From Streptomyces viridochromogenes (GTDB lineage Bacteria; Actinomycetota; Actinomycetes; Streptomycetales; Streptomycetaceae), in NCBI RefSeq assembly GCF_001270495.1, contig NZ_LGUR01000253.1, forward strand, positions 124,001 through 188,000: DNA of 64,000 nt, written 5' to 3'. Position numbers and translations under genes: made by a program. Of the stretch, positions 28,982 through 39,039 are shown one piece after another. A model generated the notes under the pieces. That model was not told the origin of the DNA. It saw only the letters and a list, made by a program, of their open reading frames with translations, and ran no database searches. Position 1 is the stretch's first letter; each line of letters begins with the position of its first letter.

Positions 28982-30052
28982 ATGGAGGAACTGCCCGCCG
29001 CGGAGGCCGACGGGGCCGGTCCGGCCGGTCCTGTCGATCAGGCCGGTCTGGCCGGTCCCACAGATCAGGTCGGCCCGGTCGGTCTGGCCGATCGGACCGG
29101 TCAGGCCGGCGACCTCGCCGACACGGTGATCGCCACCCGTGCGCTCACCAAGCGCTACCGCGGCGGGCAGCTCGCCGTGGACGGTCTCGATCTGACCGTC
29201 CCGGCGGGCAGCGTCTTCGGTTTCCTCGGCCCGAACGGCTCCGGCAAGACCACCACCATCCGCATGTTGATGGGCCTCATCGAGCCCACCGCCGGCACCG
29301 CGCGCGTGCTCGGGCAGCCCATGCCCCGGGCCGCGCGCGCCGTACTGCCGCATGTCGGCGCGCTCATCGAGGGACCCGCCCTGTACGGCTTCCTCTCCGG
29401 CCGGGACAACCTCATCCGGTACGACGCCGCCGACCCGACCGCCGATCCGCGCACCCGGCGCACCCGCGTGGCGACCGCGCTGGACCGGGTGGGTCTGACG
29501 GCCGCCGGCGGCAAGAAGGCCAAGGCGTACTCGCTCGGCATGAAGCAGCGGCTGGGGCTCGCGGCCGCGCTGCTCCAGCCGCGCCGGCTCCTCGTCCTCG
29601 ACGAGCCGACCAACGGTCTCGACCCGCAGGGCATGCGCGAGATCCGTGCCCTGATAAGGGAGTTGGCGTCCGACGGCACGACGGTCTTCCTCTCCTCCCA
29701 CCTCCTCGACGAGATCGAACAGGTCTGTACGCACGCGGCCGTGATGGCGCAGGGCCGGCTCATCACCCAGGGCGCGGTGGCGGACCTGGCGGCGGGGACC
29801 CGCGGTCGGCTCGTCGTGACCACGCCCGACACCGGGGACGCGGCCCGGGTGCTGAAGGAGCAGGGCGCCGGTGACGTCGTCATCACCGACGATCGGGTGA
29901 CCGCCGAGCAGCCGCCGGACCGTGATCTCGCCGACGTCAACGCGGCGTTGGTGACCGCCGGGGTGCGGGTGCGTGGCTTCGGTGTCGAACGGGCCTCCTT
30001 GGAGGACGCGTTCGTGGCACTCACGGGGGAGGGGTTCGATGTCGCAGGCTGA
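28982..30052 (+). CDS. ABC transporter ATP-binding protein (ABC-2 export type)
   Basis: 356-aa ATPase. Walker A GPNGSGKTTT, signature SLGMKQRLGL (a variant of LSGGQ), Walker B LLVLDEPTNGLDP and the H-loop SSHLL are all present. Residues about 15-42 form an N-terminal extension made of 9-residue repeats (AGPVDQAGL, AGPTDQVGP, VGLADRTGQ), unusual for this class. ATG 28982 has AGAGGAA upstream; GTG 28949 is an alternative. The end overlaps the permease start by 14 nt, so the two form an exporter together. The substrate is unknown. Confidence 0.93.
   Translation: MEELPAAEADGAGPAGPVDQAGLAGPTDQVGPVGLADRTGQAGDLADTVIATRALTKRYRGGQLAVDGLDLTVPAGSVFGFLGPNGSGKTTTIRMLMGLIEPTAGTARVLGQPMPRAARAVLPHVGALIEGPALYGFLSGRDNLIRYDAADPTADPRTRRTRVATALDRVGLTAAGGKKAKAYSLGMKQRLGLAAALLQPRRLLVLDEPTNGLDPQGMREIRALIRELASDGTTVFLSSHLLDEIEQVCTHAAVMAQGRLITQGAVADLAAGTRGRLVVTTPDTGDAARVLKEQGAGDVVITDDRVTAEQPPDRDLADVNAALVTAGVRVRGFGVERASLEDAFVALTGEGFDVAG
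29024..29104. repeat. Three 27-bp in-frame repeats in the ABC ATPase N-terminus
   Basis: Units at 29024-29050, 29051-29077 and 29078-29104 each encode nine residues of the pattern (A/V)G(P/L)xDQxGx. The array lies ahead of the conserved ATPase core and does not disturb it. Confidence 0.75.
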
Positions 30053-30977
30053 AGCAGTCGAGCAGGGCGGCGCGATCGAAGGGGCTGGGAAGGCCGGGAA
30101 GGTCAGGGAGGCAAGGGAAGCCAGGAAGGTCAGCCCCTTGTGGACCTTCGGCCTCCTTCGCAGCGAACTGCTCACCACCTTCCGGCGCTGGCGCACCCTC
30201 GCGCTGCTCGCCGTCCTGGCCGCCGTGCCGATCCTGGTCGGGATCGCGGTGAAGATCGAGACCGGTGACGGCGGGTCGACGGGCGGCGGTGGCCCGCAGG
30301 GCGGCGGCCCGGCGTTCATCTCGCAGATCACCAACAACGGACTGTTCCTGGTGTTCACCGCGCTGGCCGCGACGCTCCCGTTCTTCCTGCCCATGGCGAT
30401 CGGCGTCATCGCGGGCGACGCGATCGCGGGCGAGGCGAACGCCGGCACCCTGCGCTATCTCCTGGTCGCCCCCGCCGGCCGTACCCGTCTGCTCCTCACC
30501 AAGTACGCGACCACGATGGCCTTCTGCCTGGTGGCCACCCTCGTGGTCGCGGTCTCGGCCCTCACGGTCGGCGCGCTGCTCTTCCCGCTCGGCGACCTGA
30601 CGACGATCTCCGGCACGCGGATCAGCTTCGCGGAGGGGCTGGGCAGAGCCCTGCTGATCGCCCTGGTCGTCGCCGCGTCACTCATAGGGGTGGCAGCCCT
30701 CGGCCTGTTCGTCTCGACGTTGACCAACAGCGGCATCGCGGCGATGGCGACGACCGTCGGTCTGCTGATCACGATCCAGATCCTCGACCAGATCCCCCAG
30801 CTCCACGCGATCCAGCCGTACTTCTTCTCGCACTACTGGCTGTCCTTCGCCGATCTGATGCGCGAACCCGTCTACTGGGACGACCTCGTCAAGAACCTGG
30901 GGATCCAGGCCCTCTACGCCGCTGTGTTCGGTTCGGCGGCGTGGGCGAGGTTCACGGCGAAGGACGTCACGGCCTAG
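30039..30977 (+). CDS. ABC transporter permease (ABC-2 type)
   Basis: 312-aa membrane component with about six helices, for example LALLAVLAAVPILVGIAV, LFLVFTALAATLPFFLPMAI and LVATLVVAVSALTVGALLF. The segment GDAIAGEANAGTLRYLLVAP matches the coupling region of ABC-2 permeases. The N-terminal 35 residues are charged and Gly/Glu-rich. ATG 30039 lies inside the end of the ATPase gene and has GGGGGAGGGG upstream, indicating coupled translation. Confidence 0.9.
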   Translation: MSQAEAVEQGGAIEGAGKAGKVREAREARKVSPLWTFGLLRSELLTTFRRWRTLALLAVLAAVPILVGIAVKIETGDGGSTGGGGPQGGGPAFISQITNNGLFLVFTALAATLPFFLPMAIGVIAGDAIAGEANAGTLRYLLVAPAGRTRLLLTKYATTMAFCLVATLVVAVSALTVGALLFPLGDLTTISGTRISFAEGLGRALLIALVVAASLIGVAALGLFVSTLTNSGIAAMATTVGLLITIQILDQIPQLHAIQPYFFSHYWLSFADLMREPVYWDDLVKNLGIQALYAAVFGSAAWARFTAKDVTA

Positions 30978-31001
30978 CTGTGCTGTCCGGACAGCACAGC
31001 T
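30976..31001. terminator. 26-bp perfect palindrome between convergent genes
   Basis: AGCTGTGCTGTCC (30976-30988) is followed directly by its exact reverse complement (30989-31001). It begins within the permease stop codon and lies 39 nt from the stop of the convergent NAD(P)H-oxidoreductase gene. It most likely acts as a bidirectional terminator, though a hairpin without a loop would have to open a few central pairs. Confidence 0.5.
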
Positions 31002-31039
31002 GGCTCTCCGGGCGTTGCCGCCCGCTCTTCGGAACGGCT

Positions 31040-31624
31040 TCAGTCGGTCTCGTACGGGAAGCGCGCGAGCGGGGCCTCCTCTGCGAAGAACGTCTTCGCG
31101 CGGGTCAGGGCCTCGGCGTCGTTCAGTACGTCACCCGGCTTGCTGCCATTGCCGAGCAGCACTCCACCGAAGCGCATCCCCATGTACGCGGCGGAGTTGC
31201 TGAGCGTCCCGACCAGCGGGTCGGCGACCTCCTGCTCCTCGTGGGCGAGCACGGTGACGCCCCACAGGGTGCGCCCGGCCATGGTCGCCTTGAAGTCGAC
31301 TCCGGGGGTGCGCAGCCAGCCCGACCAGTAGTCGAGGTAGCGCTTGACGTGGGCGGACACCGAGTACCAGTACAGCGGCGAGGCGATCACGACGTCAGTC
31401 GCCGCGAGCGTCGCGTCGAACAGCAGCGCCACGTTCCCCTGCGTCGGGCGCACATGGTCGCTGTCGTGCCGCAGGTCCTCGAAGTCGGGCAGCGGGTGCG
31501 CGGCGAGGTCGATCCACTGCTGCTCGACACCCTCGGGCAGCTGCTCGGCGGCCCTGCGGGCCAGCAGCTCGGTATTTCCGTCGGAGCGGCTGCTGCCGAG
31601 GACGAACAGGAAGCGGCGGGTCAT
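31040..31624 (-). CDS. NAD(P)H-dependent FMN reductase / flavodoxin-like oxidoreductase
   Basis: 194-aa flavodoxin-fold protein. GSSRSDGNTELLARRAAEQL is the FMN phosphate-binding loop and ASPLYWYSVSAHVKRYLDYW the second FMN segment, both as in NADPH-dependent FMN reductases or MdaB-like quinone reductases. ATG 31624 (MTRRFLFVLG) is chosen because an earlier ATG would add a basic leader without a domain. The physiological acceptor is not clear from sequence. Confidence 0.85.
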   Translation of the reverse strand: MTRRFLFVLGSSRSDGNTELLARRAAEQLPEGVEQQWIDLAAHPLPDFEDLRHDSDHVRPTQGNVALLFDATLAATDVVIASPLYWYSVSAHVKRYLDYWSGWLRTPGVDFKATMAGRTLWGVTVLAHEEQEVADPLVGTLSNSAAYMGMRFGGVLLGNGSKPGDVLNDAEALTRAKTFFAEEAPLARFPYETD

Positions 31625-31695
31625 GGGTCCCCCAAACGGTCGGCCCGGCGGCACCGGGCCATATGGTCGGCGTGCGACAACTAATCGCATGTGCA

Positions 31696-33156
31696 TTATA
31701 TGCGCACGCATGTAGATGTCCAGGGTCCGATATGCCCCTCCGCCACCCCGGCCACTGCGAGCAGCAGCGCCTCCTCACCGTGCGCCGCCACCAACTGGAG
31801 CCCGACGGGACAGCCGTCCGGCCCGAACCCCGCCGGGATGCTCATCGCCGGATGCCCGCTCAGGTTGAACGCCCAGGTGAGCGCCGTGGAGTAGCGCTCG
31901 CCGGGGCCGTCGTGGCCGTGCGGCGAAGTAGGTGCGGTCGGCGTCAGCAGCAGCCGAGCCTCGCTGAACAGGGCGGCCAGGCGGCTGTCGTTCGCGGCCC
32001 GGATCCGGTGGGCGTCGAGGGCGGATGCGGATGCGGCGGAAGATGCGGGGTCGGAGTCCGGGGCCCGCAGCGCGAGCCATGCCGGGGCCGGGTCGTCGAG
32101 GCGCAGCGGATCCAGCGGCCGTACGAGCCGTATCGCGCCCGCCTCCGCGAGTCGTACGGCCGCGGCGTGGGCGACGGCTACGACGTCCGGGTCGGGGGAG
32201 TCGAAGCCGAGGTCCGGGGACCATACGGCGGCGGGGGCGTCGGACCGGCCGACCGGGCCTTGGCCCCGGCTGACTGATCCTTGGCCCCGGCTGGCCTGCG
32301 CGTGGCCCCGGTCGACCAGCCCGGCGCCCGAACCGGAACCGGATCGTCCGTCGCCACCCAGCGCCCCGTCCCTCGACACCGCCTTCTCCCACACGGCCTC
32401 TCCCGACACCACCTCCCAGTACGCCACCACATCCCCCACGCACCGCGCGAGCACCCCCGGCGCCATCAGCCCCGTGCGGTCGGCGGCCGGCAACCGTCCG
32501 TTGCCGGCCTTCAATCCGACGACCCCGCACCACGCCGCCGGAATCCGCACCGACCCGGCCCCGTCGCTCCCGGTCGCGAGCGGTACCAGCCCCGCGGCCA
32601 CCGCCGCCGCGGACCCGGCCGAGGAGCCGCCGGGCGTCCGGTCGTGCCGCCAGGGGTTGACCGTACGGCCGTGGCGGCCAAGTCCCCAGGTCTGCCAGGG
32701 AGTTCCCGGCCCCGGAACGGATGTCGCGCCGACCGCCACGCACCCCGCCGCGAGCAGCGGCCCCGCTGTCCGCAGCCCGTGCCGTCCCTTGACCCCGATC
32801 GGCACGCCGGCCAACGGGAGCCGCTCACCCGCGTCGACCCGCGCGTCCACCTCCCCGGCCCGCCGAAGCGCCTCCTCGCCCCACACCTCGATGAAGGCGG
32901 ACAGGACGGGGTCAGCCCGCTCGATCCGTTCGAGCGCCGCAGCGACGACATCGACGGCACGCAGGGTCCGTGACCGTACGGCGGAGGCGATCTCGGTGGC
33001 CGAGGGACTGGAGGGACCCGGGGAGCCCGGGGAGCCCGGGGAGTCCGCCTGGCGGCTCGCCGAGCTCAGCGGGAGCGCCCCGTCAGCCGAGCCAGCGCCC
33101 CGGCCTCCCGTGGCGGCTGCCCGCCCAGCTCGCCGAGGCGCCAGGCGGGCACCCAT
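31696..33156 (-). CDS. Amidase-signature family protein
   Basis: 486 aa. The Ser-cisSer-Lys triad is visible: Lys123 in GVPIGVKG, cis-Ser178 in TPGGSSAGSAAAVAAGL, and nucleophile Ser202 in GSDGAGSVRIP. Residues about 275-315 are a Gly/Ser/Gln-rich insert (SRGQGSVSRGQGPVGR) absent from typical amidases. ATG 33156 gives a start that overlaps the upstream gene by 91 nt and yields about 50 non-conserved Ser/Pro/Gly residues; the true start may be further in, but no good ATG or GTG is seen there. Substrate unknown. Confidence 0.78.
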   Translation of the reverse strand: MGARLAPRRAGRAAATGGRGAGSADGALPLSSASRQADSPGSPGSPGPSSPSATEIASAVRSRTLRAVDVVAAALERIERADPVLSAFIEVWGEEALRRAGEVDARVDAGERLPLAGVPIGVKGRHGLRTAGPLLAAGCVAVGATSVPGPGTPWQTWGLGRHGRTVNPWRHDRTPGGSSAGSAAAVAAGLVPLATGSDGAGSVRIPAAWCGVVGLKAGNGRLPAADRTGLMAPGVLARCVGDVVAYWEVVSGEAVWEKAVSRDGALGGDGRSGSGSGAGLVDRGHAQASRGQGSVSRGQGPVGRSDAPAAVWSPDLGFDSPDPDVVAVAHAAAVRLAEAGAIRLVRPLDPLRLDDPAPAWLALRAPDSDPASSAASASALDAHRIRAANDSRLAALFSEARLLLTPTAPTSPHGHDGPGERYSTALTWAFNLSGHPAMSIPAGFGPDGCPVGLQLVAAHGEEALLLAVAGVAEGHIGPWTSTCVRI

Positions 33157-33587
33157 GGCACCCGGTACACGTCGATGACCGACTCGATCACCTTGACGCG
33201 CTCGGCGAGGGGCCGCGGAAGCCGCCCCGGCGCGTCCGCGACCAGGACGACGGCATCGAGATCGAGCCCGTGCGGAGCCTCCCCGCGCCGAAAGACCTCA
33301 ACGGCGCCCAGGGCGGCGGCCAGCCCGGCCGCATGCGTGCGGGCCACGAGCAGCACCGACCCCGGATCGGAGGGGCCCGGCCAGGCGCGACCGCAGTCGT
33401 GGCCGCCGTAGACCGCGGCCAGCGTGGAGACACCCGCTCCGCCGTGCACGCCGACCCAGGAGAAGCGCCGGGGTGTGGCGGCGGCAGGGGAGAGCGATGG
33501 TTCCTCGGGCAGGGGGACCGGCCCGCGGACCCAGATCTCCGGCCCCGGCCCGGGCCCTCCCTGCTGCACGTGCATGTCAGTCCGCAT
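33066..33587 (-). CDS. Conserved actinomycete protein with degenerate P-loop-like motif
   Basis: 173 aa. I do not recognise a characterised family; it resembles a Streptomyces protein group of unknown function. RRFSWVGVHGGAGVSTLAAV has the shape of a MinD/ParA or type VII accessory Walker A (GGxGxST) but lacks the lysine, so nucleotide binding is doubtful. DLDAVVLVADAPGRLP could be a Walker-B-like strand, and VIDVYRVPWVPAWRLGEL a C-terminal helix. It lies divergent from the TPR-like gene (33858) and overlaps the amidase start. Confidence 0.6.
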   Translation of the reverse strand: MRTDMHVQQGGPGPGPEIWVRGPVPLPEEPSLSPAAATPRRFSWVGVHGGAGVSTLAAVYGGHDCGRAWPGPSDPGSVLLVARTHAAGLAAALGAVEVFRRGEAPHGLDLDAVVLVADAPGRLPRPLAERVKVIESVIDVYRVPWVPAWRLGELGGQPPREAGALARLTGRSR

Positions 33588-33857
33588 GCCCGCACTCCTC
33601 CCTTGTCACGCCCCCGATCTTCGCGCCAGGCATGAGAACGCTGTGACGTGGCACAAGCTCCTGGAACGAGTCTGTGACGTCCCGGTGACGCCCGCGCCGC
33701 GCGCGGCCGGAGAGACTCGACAGTACGTGTACGACGTGTCCGATCTGTACTACCGGATGTTGACGCCGGGGAAGCGGAACGCGACGCCGGGAGGGGGCAC
33801 CATGGGACCCGAACGCGTCGTCCGTGAACTCCCCGACGCATGCGAGTGAGGGAAGCG

Positions 33858-35177
33858 ATGTCTCTACTGAGCCGCGCGAAGAAGCGGGAACAGAAACGCG
33901 CCGCGGCAGCTGCGGCCCCCGCGGCGGCGCCGATCGACGTGCGCGTCCCTGCCGTCGGTCCGGGCGCGGGCGGCGCGTCGATCGGTGGCGTGCCCGTCAC
34001 CGCCGCTCCCGGCGAGGAGATCCAGCACGCCGTCCTGACCCATCTCCAGCGCATCGCCGTCGCCGCCGGCCACGCCGTGCACGCCACGATCCACGACGAG
34101 CGCATCGGCTACGTCGTCCCGCTGCGGGTGGCGGAGGACGGTTCCAGTCAGCTCACCGCCGAGCCGGTACGGACGACTCCGCCCGGGGAGACGCCGGCGC
34201 CGGGTGTGCCGGGAGCCTCGGGAGACGCCGTACGGCCACCGGCGGACCCGCCCGCGCCGCCCGCACCGCCCGCGCCTCTCCCGCCGGACCCGGCGCCCTA
34301 TCGGGACACGCCCACCCACGCCCTACGGCCGCTGCAGGGCCCGGCAACGCAGGACGCCTCGTCCACCTTCCAGCTGCGCGCGGTGTCCGAGCCGGTGCAG
34401 GACGCCGTGCCCGGCACGGTCGCGCCGCCGCTGGGGGAGTTCGGCCCGCCGCCGCTCATGGACGCGAGGCCGGAGCCGGCGGACGTACCGCAAAGCGCGG
34501 TGCCGCAGACGGCCGTACCGCAAGCCGACGTACCGCAGACGGCCGTACCGCAATCCGACCCGGTGGCCCCGGGCCCCCTCCTCGTCCCCCCCTCCGCCCG
34601 CGACCGCGAACTCGACCCGGACCCCAAACCCACCCCACCCCGGGGCTTCGACGCCGTGGCCGAAGCCGTCCTCGGGGATGCGCCGCCGGCCACGACGGCT
34701 GACGCCTCGCCCTTCGCCGAGCAGATGGCGCAGGTCAACGAGGCCGTGAAGGAGGGGCGGACGGCGGAGGCGACGGAACTCGCGGAGCGGACCGTGGCGC
34801 AGGCGTCGGCGGTGCTGGGACTGGAGCACCCCGAGGTACTCCGTATGCGTGAACTCGCCGCGTACATCGCCTACCTGGCCGGTGAAGCGGAGCGTGCCTT
34901 CGGTCTCTCCCTCGACGTGGCCCGGACCCACCACCGCACCCGGGACTCGGAGGCGGCGTACGGCAGCCTCCATGGCGCGGCCACGGCGTGGCGGGCGGTA
35001 CGGGATCCGGCCCTGGGGCTGGCGCTGGGCCGGGATCTGCTCGGCCTGTGGACCGAGCTCATGGCGGAGGAGGGCGGTCCGGCCGCAGAGGACGTCGAGG
35101 AGCTGGAGTCGGCCCGAGCCCGCATGGACCGACTCGCCGCCCGCGCCGCCAAGTCGGCCGAACCGCCCACTGGTTGA
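33858..35177 (+). CDS. TPR-like protein with proline-rich linker
   Basis: 439 aa, cytosolic by sequence. N-terminal basic stretch (SRAKKREQKRAAAAAA), a small conserved domain at about 45-95 (EEIQHAVLTHLQRIAVAAGH ... IGYVVPLRV), a long Pro-rich linker containing five VPQ(S/T/A)(A/D) repeats at 34489-34560, then a C-terminal helical tetratricopeptide-like region (residues about 290-430) with FAEQMAQVNEAVKEGRTAEA and ELAAYIAYLAGEAERAFGLS. ATG 33858 is used, with GAGGGAAGC upstream. Function unknown; it is divergent from the degenerate P-loop gene. Confidence 0.65.
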   Translation: MSLLSRAKKREQKRAAAAAAPAAAPIDVRVPAVGPGAGGASIGGVPVTAAPGEEIQHAVLTHLQRIAVAAGHAVHATIHDERIGYVVPLRVAEDGSSQLTAEPVRTTPPGETPAPGVPGASGDAVRPPADPPAPPAPPAPLPPDPAPYRDTPTHALRPLQGPATQDASSTFQLRAVSEPVQDAVPGTVAPPLGEFGPPPLMDARPEPADVPQSAVPQTAVPQADVPQTAVPQSDPVAPGPLLVPPSARDRELDPDPKPTPPRGFDAVAEAVLGDAPPATTADASPFAEQMAQVNEAVKEGRTAEATELAERTVAQASAVLGLEHPEVLRMRELAAYIAYLAGEAERAFGLSLDVARTHHRTRDSEAAYGSLHGAATAWRAVRDPALGLALGRDLLGLWTELMAEEGGPAAEDVEELESARARMDRLAARAAKSAEPPTG

Positions 35178-35217
35178 ACGTCGGTGTGGTGGATCCGGAG
35201 TCCTTTGACCCGGAGCC

Positions 35218-36207
<990 letters not shown>

Positions 36208-36337
36208 TCAGTGAATGGGTGCCTGGATGGTCAGGGTGAGCCTGACTCTCCGTCAAGAGCGCTATTCGGACTCGGAGTTCGCATAGGGAAAACCCTGCAT
36301 TCCGCACTGCGCGAACCCTGTACTCACTCCTCACCCC

Positions 36338-36814
36338 TCACTGCACGCAGAACTCGTTCCCCTCCGGATCCGCCATCAGCACCCATTCCCCGCCCGGCTC
36401 CTTCAGATGCCGCAGCACGCTGGCTCCCAGCCCGCGCAGCCGCTCGACCTCGGCCTCCCGCTCCCCGGCCACCGCGTGGAGATCGAGGTGGAGCCGGTTC
36501 TTGACCGTCTTCGCCTCCGGCACCCGCTGAAACAGCAGCCGCCGCCCCCGCCCGGTGCCACTGTCCTTGTCATACGGATCGTCCGGATGCCGTACGGCCA
36601 CCAGGTCCCGGAAGGCGAGACGAGCGTGGAACTCGACGGTTTGTTCGCGCGGCAGCGTGCCGAGTTCCAGGAGCCGCTCGATGAGGGCGTTGTTGTCCTC
36701 GACCTCGTAGCGCAGCGCGGCGGCCCAGAAGTCGGCCTGGGACTGCGGGTCGGCGCAGTCGATGACGAGCTTCCAGTGGAGGGGGGAGGGAGTGGGTACG
36801 GGTGCCTGTGTCAT
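36338..36814 (-). CDS. VOC superfamily glyoxalase-like protein
   Basis: 158 aa with the paired beta-alpha-beta-beta-beta units of the vicinal oxygen chelate fold: WKLVIDCADPQSQADFWAAA, RLLFQRVPEAKTVKNRLHLD and VLMADPEGNEFCV at the C-terminus. Members include glyoxalases and resistance proteins, but this one cannot be assigned a substrate. ATG 36814 chosen; ATG 36826 is possible. The 197 nt upstream (36815-37011) are made of degenerate CCCGAGTGCC-type repeats and contain no gene. Confidence 0.8.
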   Translation of the reverse strand: MTQAPVPTPSPLHWKLVIDCADPQSQADFWAAALRYEVEDNNALIERLLELGTLPREQTVEFHARLAFRDLVAVRHPDDPYDKDSGTGRGRRLLFQRVPEAKTVKNRLHLDLHAVAGEREAEVERLRGLGASVLRHLKEPGGEWVLMADPEGNEFCVQ

Positions 36815-37011
36815 GCGACCACTCATATGCGGTGCGTGACCGGGCTGCAATGGAATCGCCGGGCGATGCACTCAAGCGGCAGCCCGAGTGCCCGCCCCGA
36901 GTGCCGACGGCCCGGCCGACGGCCCGAGTGCCGGTGGCCCCTGTGTCTGCGGCCTGAGCGCCGACGGCGTCGCCCCGCGTCAGCGGCCGGCCGGGCTGCC
37001 GGCGGCCGGTG

Positions 37012-37968
37012 TCAGGCGTCCACCGCGGCGGACGCCGCGGGCTTCTCCACTGTCGGCACGCTGAGCCCGGCCACCCTGCTTCGCCGCGCGGAGCGCCACG
37101 CGTCGGCCGTGAGCAGCGTCAACGCCAGCCACACCAGCGCGAACCCGGCCCACCGCTCGGCCGGCATCGCCTCGTGGAAGTACAGGATGCCGAGCAGGAA
37201 CTGGAAGACCGGCGCCAGGTACTGGAGCAGCCCCAGCGTCGACAGCGGCACCCGTATCGCGGCCGCGCCGAAGCAGACGAGCGGCAGGGCGGTGACGATA
37301 CCGGTGGCCGCGAGGAGCGCCATATGGCCCGGCCCCTCCGACGCGAACGTCAAATCCCCCTGCGTCGACAGCCACACCAGATATCCCACGGCGGGCAGGA
37401 ACTGGATCGCGGTCTCCGCGGCCAGCGACTCGACGCCGCCGAGGTCGACCTTCTTCTTGACCAACCCGTACGTGGCGAAGGAGAAGGCGAGGGTGAGCGA
37501 GATCCACGGCGGCCGGCCGTACCCGAGGGTCAGCACGATCACGGCCGCGAAGCCGACACCGACGGCCGCCCACTGCACCGGCCGCAGCCGTTCCTTCAGC
37601 AGCAGTACGCCCATCGCGATGGTGACGAGCGGATTGATGAAGTACCCGAGCGACGCCTCCACCACATGGCCCGTGTTCACGGACCAGATGTAGACGCCCC
37701 AGTTGACGGTGATCACGGCCGCGGCGACGGTGACGAGCGCCAGCCGCCGCGGCTGCCGTATCAACTCACCCGCCCAGGCCCAGCGCCGTACGAAGGCCAG
37801 CGCCGCCGCCACGAAGACGAGGGACCAGGTCATCCGGTGGGCGAGGATCTCGACCGCCCCGGCGGGCTTCAGCAGGGGCCAGAAGAGGGGAACCAGCCCC
37901 CACATCCCATACGCCGCGAAGCCGTTCAGCAGTCCTGTGCGCCGATCACCCTGCGACTTTCCGCTCAC
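37012..37968 (-). CDS. rarD: RarD-type EamA/DMT superfamily transporter
   Basis: 318-aa membrane protein with ten helices and two EamA halves. The start GLLNGFAAYGMWGLVPLFWP and the segment VNWGVYIWSVNTGHVVEASL with GYFINPL are hallmarks of RarD proteins. The second half has FATYGLVKKK and PLVCFGAAAIRVPLSTLGLL. Substrate of this family is not established. Standalone gene. Confidence 0.9.
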   Translation of the reverse strand: MSGKSQGDRRTGLLNGFAAYGMWGLVPLFWPLLKPAGAVEILAHRMTWSLVFVAAALAFVRRWAWAGELIRQPRRLALVTVAAAVITVNWGVYIWSVNTGHVVEASLGYFINPLVTIAMGVLLLKERLRPVQWAAVGVGFAAVIVLTLGYGRPPWISLTLAFSFATYGLVKKKVDLGGVESLAAETAIQFLPAVGYLVWLSTQGDLTFASEGPGHMALLAATGIVTALPLVCFGAAAIRVPLSTLGLLQYLAPVFQFLLGILYFHEAMPAERWAGFALVWLALTLLTADAWRSARRSRVAGLSVPTVEKPAASAAVDA

Positions 37969-38119
37969 GGCCCCTCCTTCGCGCGCTCACCCGGCCGCGC
38001 CCGCATGGCGGCCTGCACGAAGGTAACGCCGAAAGCCCCCGCGTGTCATGTCCGTATCGCCATACGGTCATGACACGTGAGGGCTCCGATCGCCCGGAGG
38101 CGGGCCAGGGGCGGAGGTG

Positions 38120-38974
38120 TCAGCTCTTGAGCGCGGCGGCGATCGCCTCGGCGAGCGGAGTGGTCGGACGGCCGGTCAGCCGGGACAGGTCGCCGCTGTC
38201 GACGACCAGCTCGCCCTTCTCGACGGAGGTGTCCACCCCGGCGAGGATCGCGGCGAGCTGCTCGGGCAGCCCGGCGCCGGTCAGGATGCCGGCGAACGCC
38301 TCTGCGGAGACGGGGTTGTTGGCGATCTCCTTGCCGGTCTGCCGGCTCAGCTCGGCGGCGTACTCGCTGAAGTTCCAGGCGACGTCGCCACCCAGCTCGT
38401 ACGTCTTGTTCTCGTGCCCCTCGCTGGTCAGCACGGCGACGGCGGCGGCCGCGTAGTCGGCGCGGGAGGCGGAGGAGACACGGCCCTCGCCCGCCGCGTG
38501 GGTGACCGCGTTGTACTCCAGGACCGGGGCGAGGTTCTCGGTGTAGTTCTCGTGGTACCAGCCGTTGCGCAGCAGCGCGTACGGCAGACCGGACTCCAGG
38601 AGCGCCTTCTCGGTGCCCCGGTGGTCGTCGGCGAGCGCGGCCGTGAGGCTGCCGGGGGCGCTGGTGTAGGCGAGGAGTGCGACGCCTGCGGCCTTGGCGG
38701 CATTGATGACGACCTTGTGCTGGCCGACGCGGTCGTTGCCGACCTCGCTGCCGGATATGAGCAGCACCTTGTCGCCGGCCGCGAACAGCGCGTCGAACGT
38801 CTCGGGGGCGTTGTAGTCGGCGGTGGCGATCTTCACGCCGCGCTCGGCGAGGTCGGCGACCTTCTCGGGGGTGCGGACGACGGCGGTGACCTGGTCGGCC
38901 GGAACCTTCTCCAGCAGCTGCTCCACGACGTGGCGGCCCAGATGTCCGGTGGCTCCGGTGACGACGATGCTCAT
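38120..38974 (-). CDS. NmrA/QorB-type NAD(P)H-dependent (quinone) oxidoreductase
   Basis: 284-aa atypical SDR. Nucleotide-binding motif VVTGATGHLGRHVV at the N-terminus, YTSAPGS in place of the usual catalytic Tyr, and LLRNGWYHENYTENL typical of the NmrA/QorB-like quinone reductases. Divergent from an HxlR redox regulator with 95 nt between starts, a pairing seen in other bacteria where the regulator senses quinones or electrophiles through a conserved cysteine. Confidence 0.88.
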   Translation of the reverse strand: MSIVVTGATGHLGRHVVEQLLEKVPADQVTAVVRTPEKVADLAERGVKIATADYNAPETFDALFAAGDKVLLISGSEVGNDRVGQHKVVINAAKAAGVALLAYTSAPGSLTAALADDHRGTEKALLESGLPYALLRNGWYHENYTENLAPVLEYNAVTHAAGEGRVSSASRADYAAAAVAVLTSEGHENKTYELGGDVAWNFSEYAAELSRQTGKEIANNPVSAEAFAGILTGAGLPEQLAAILAGVDTSVEKGELVVDSGDLSRLTGRPTTPLAEAIAAALKS

Positions 38975-39039
38975 GATCAGAACTCCTTGTGGGGTGCGTT
39001 GACGCTGTCGCTAACCCTAGGGAGTGCGCTAACTCTGCG

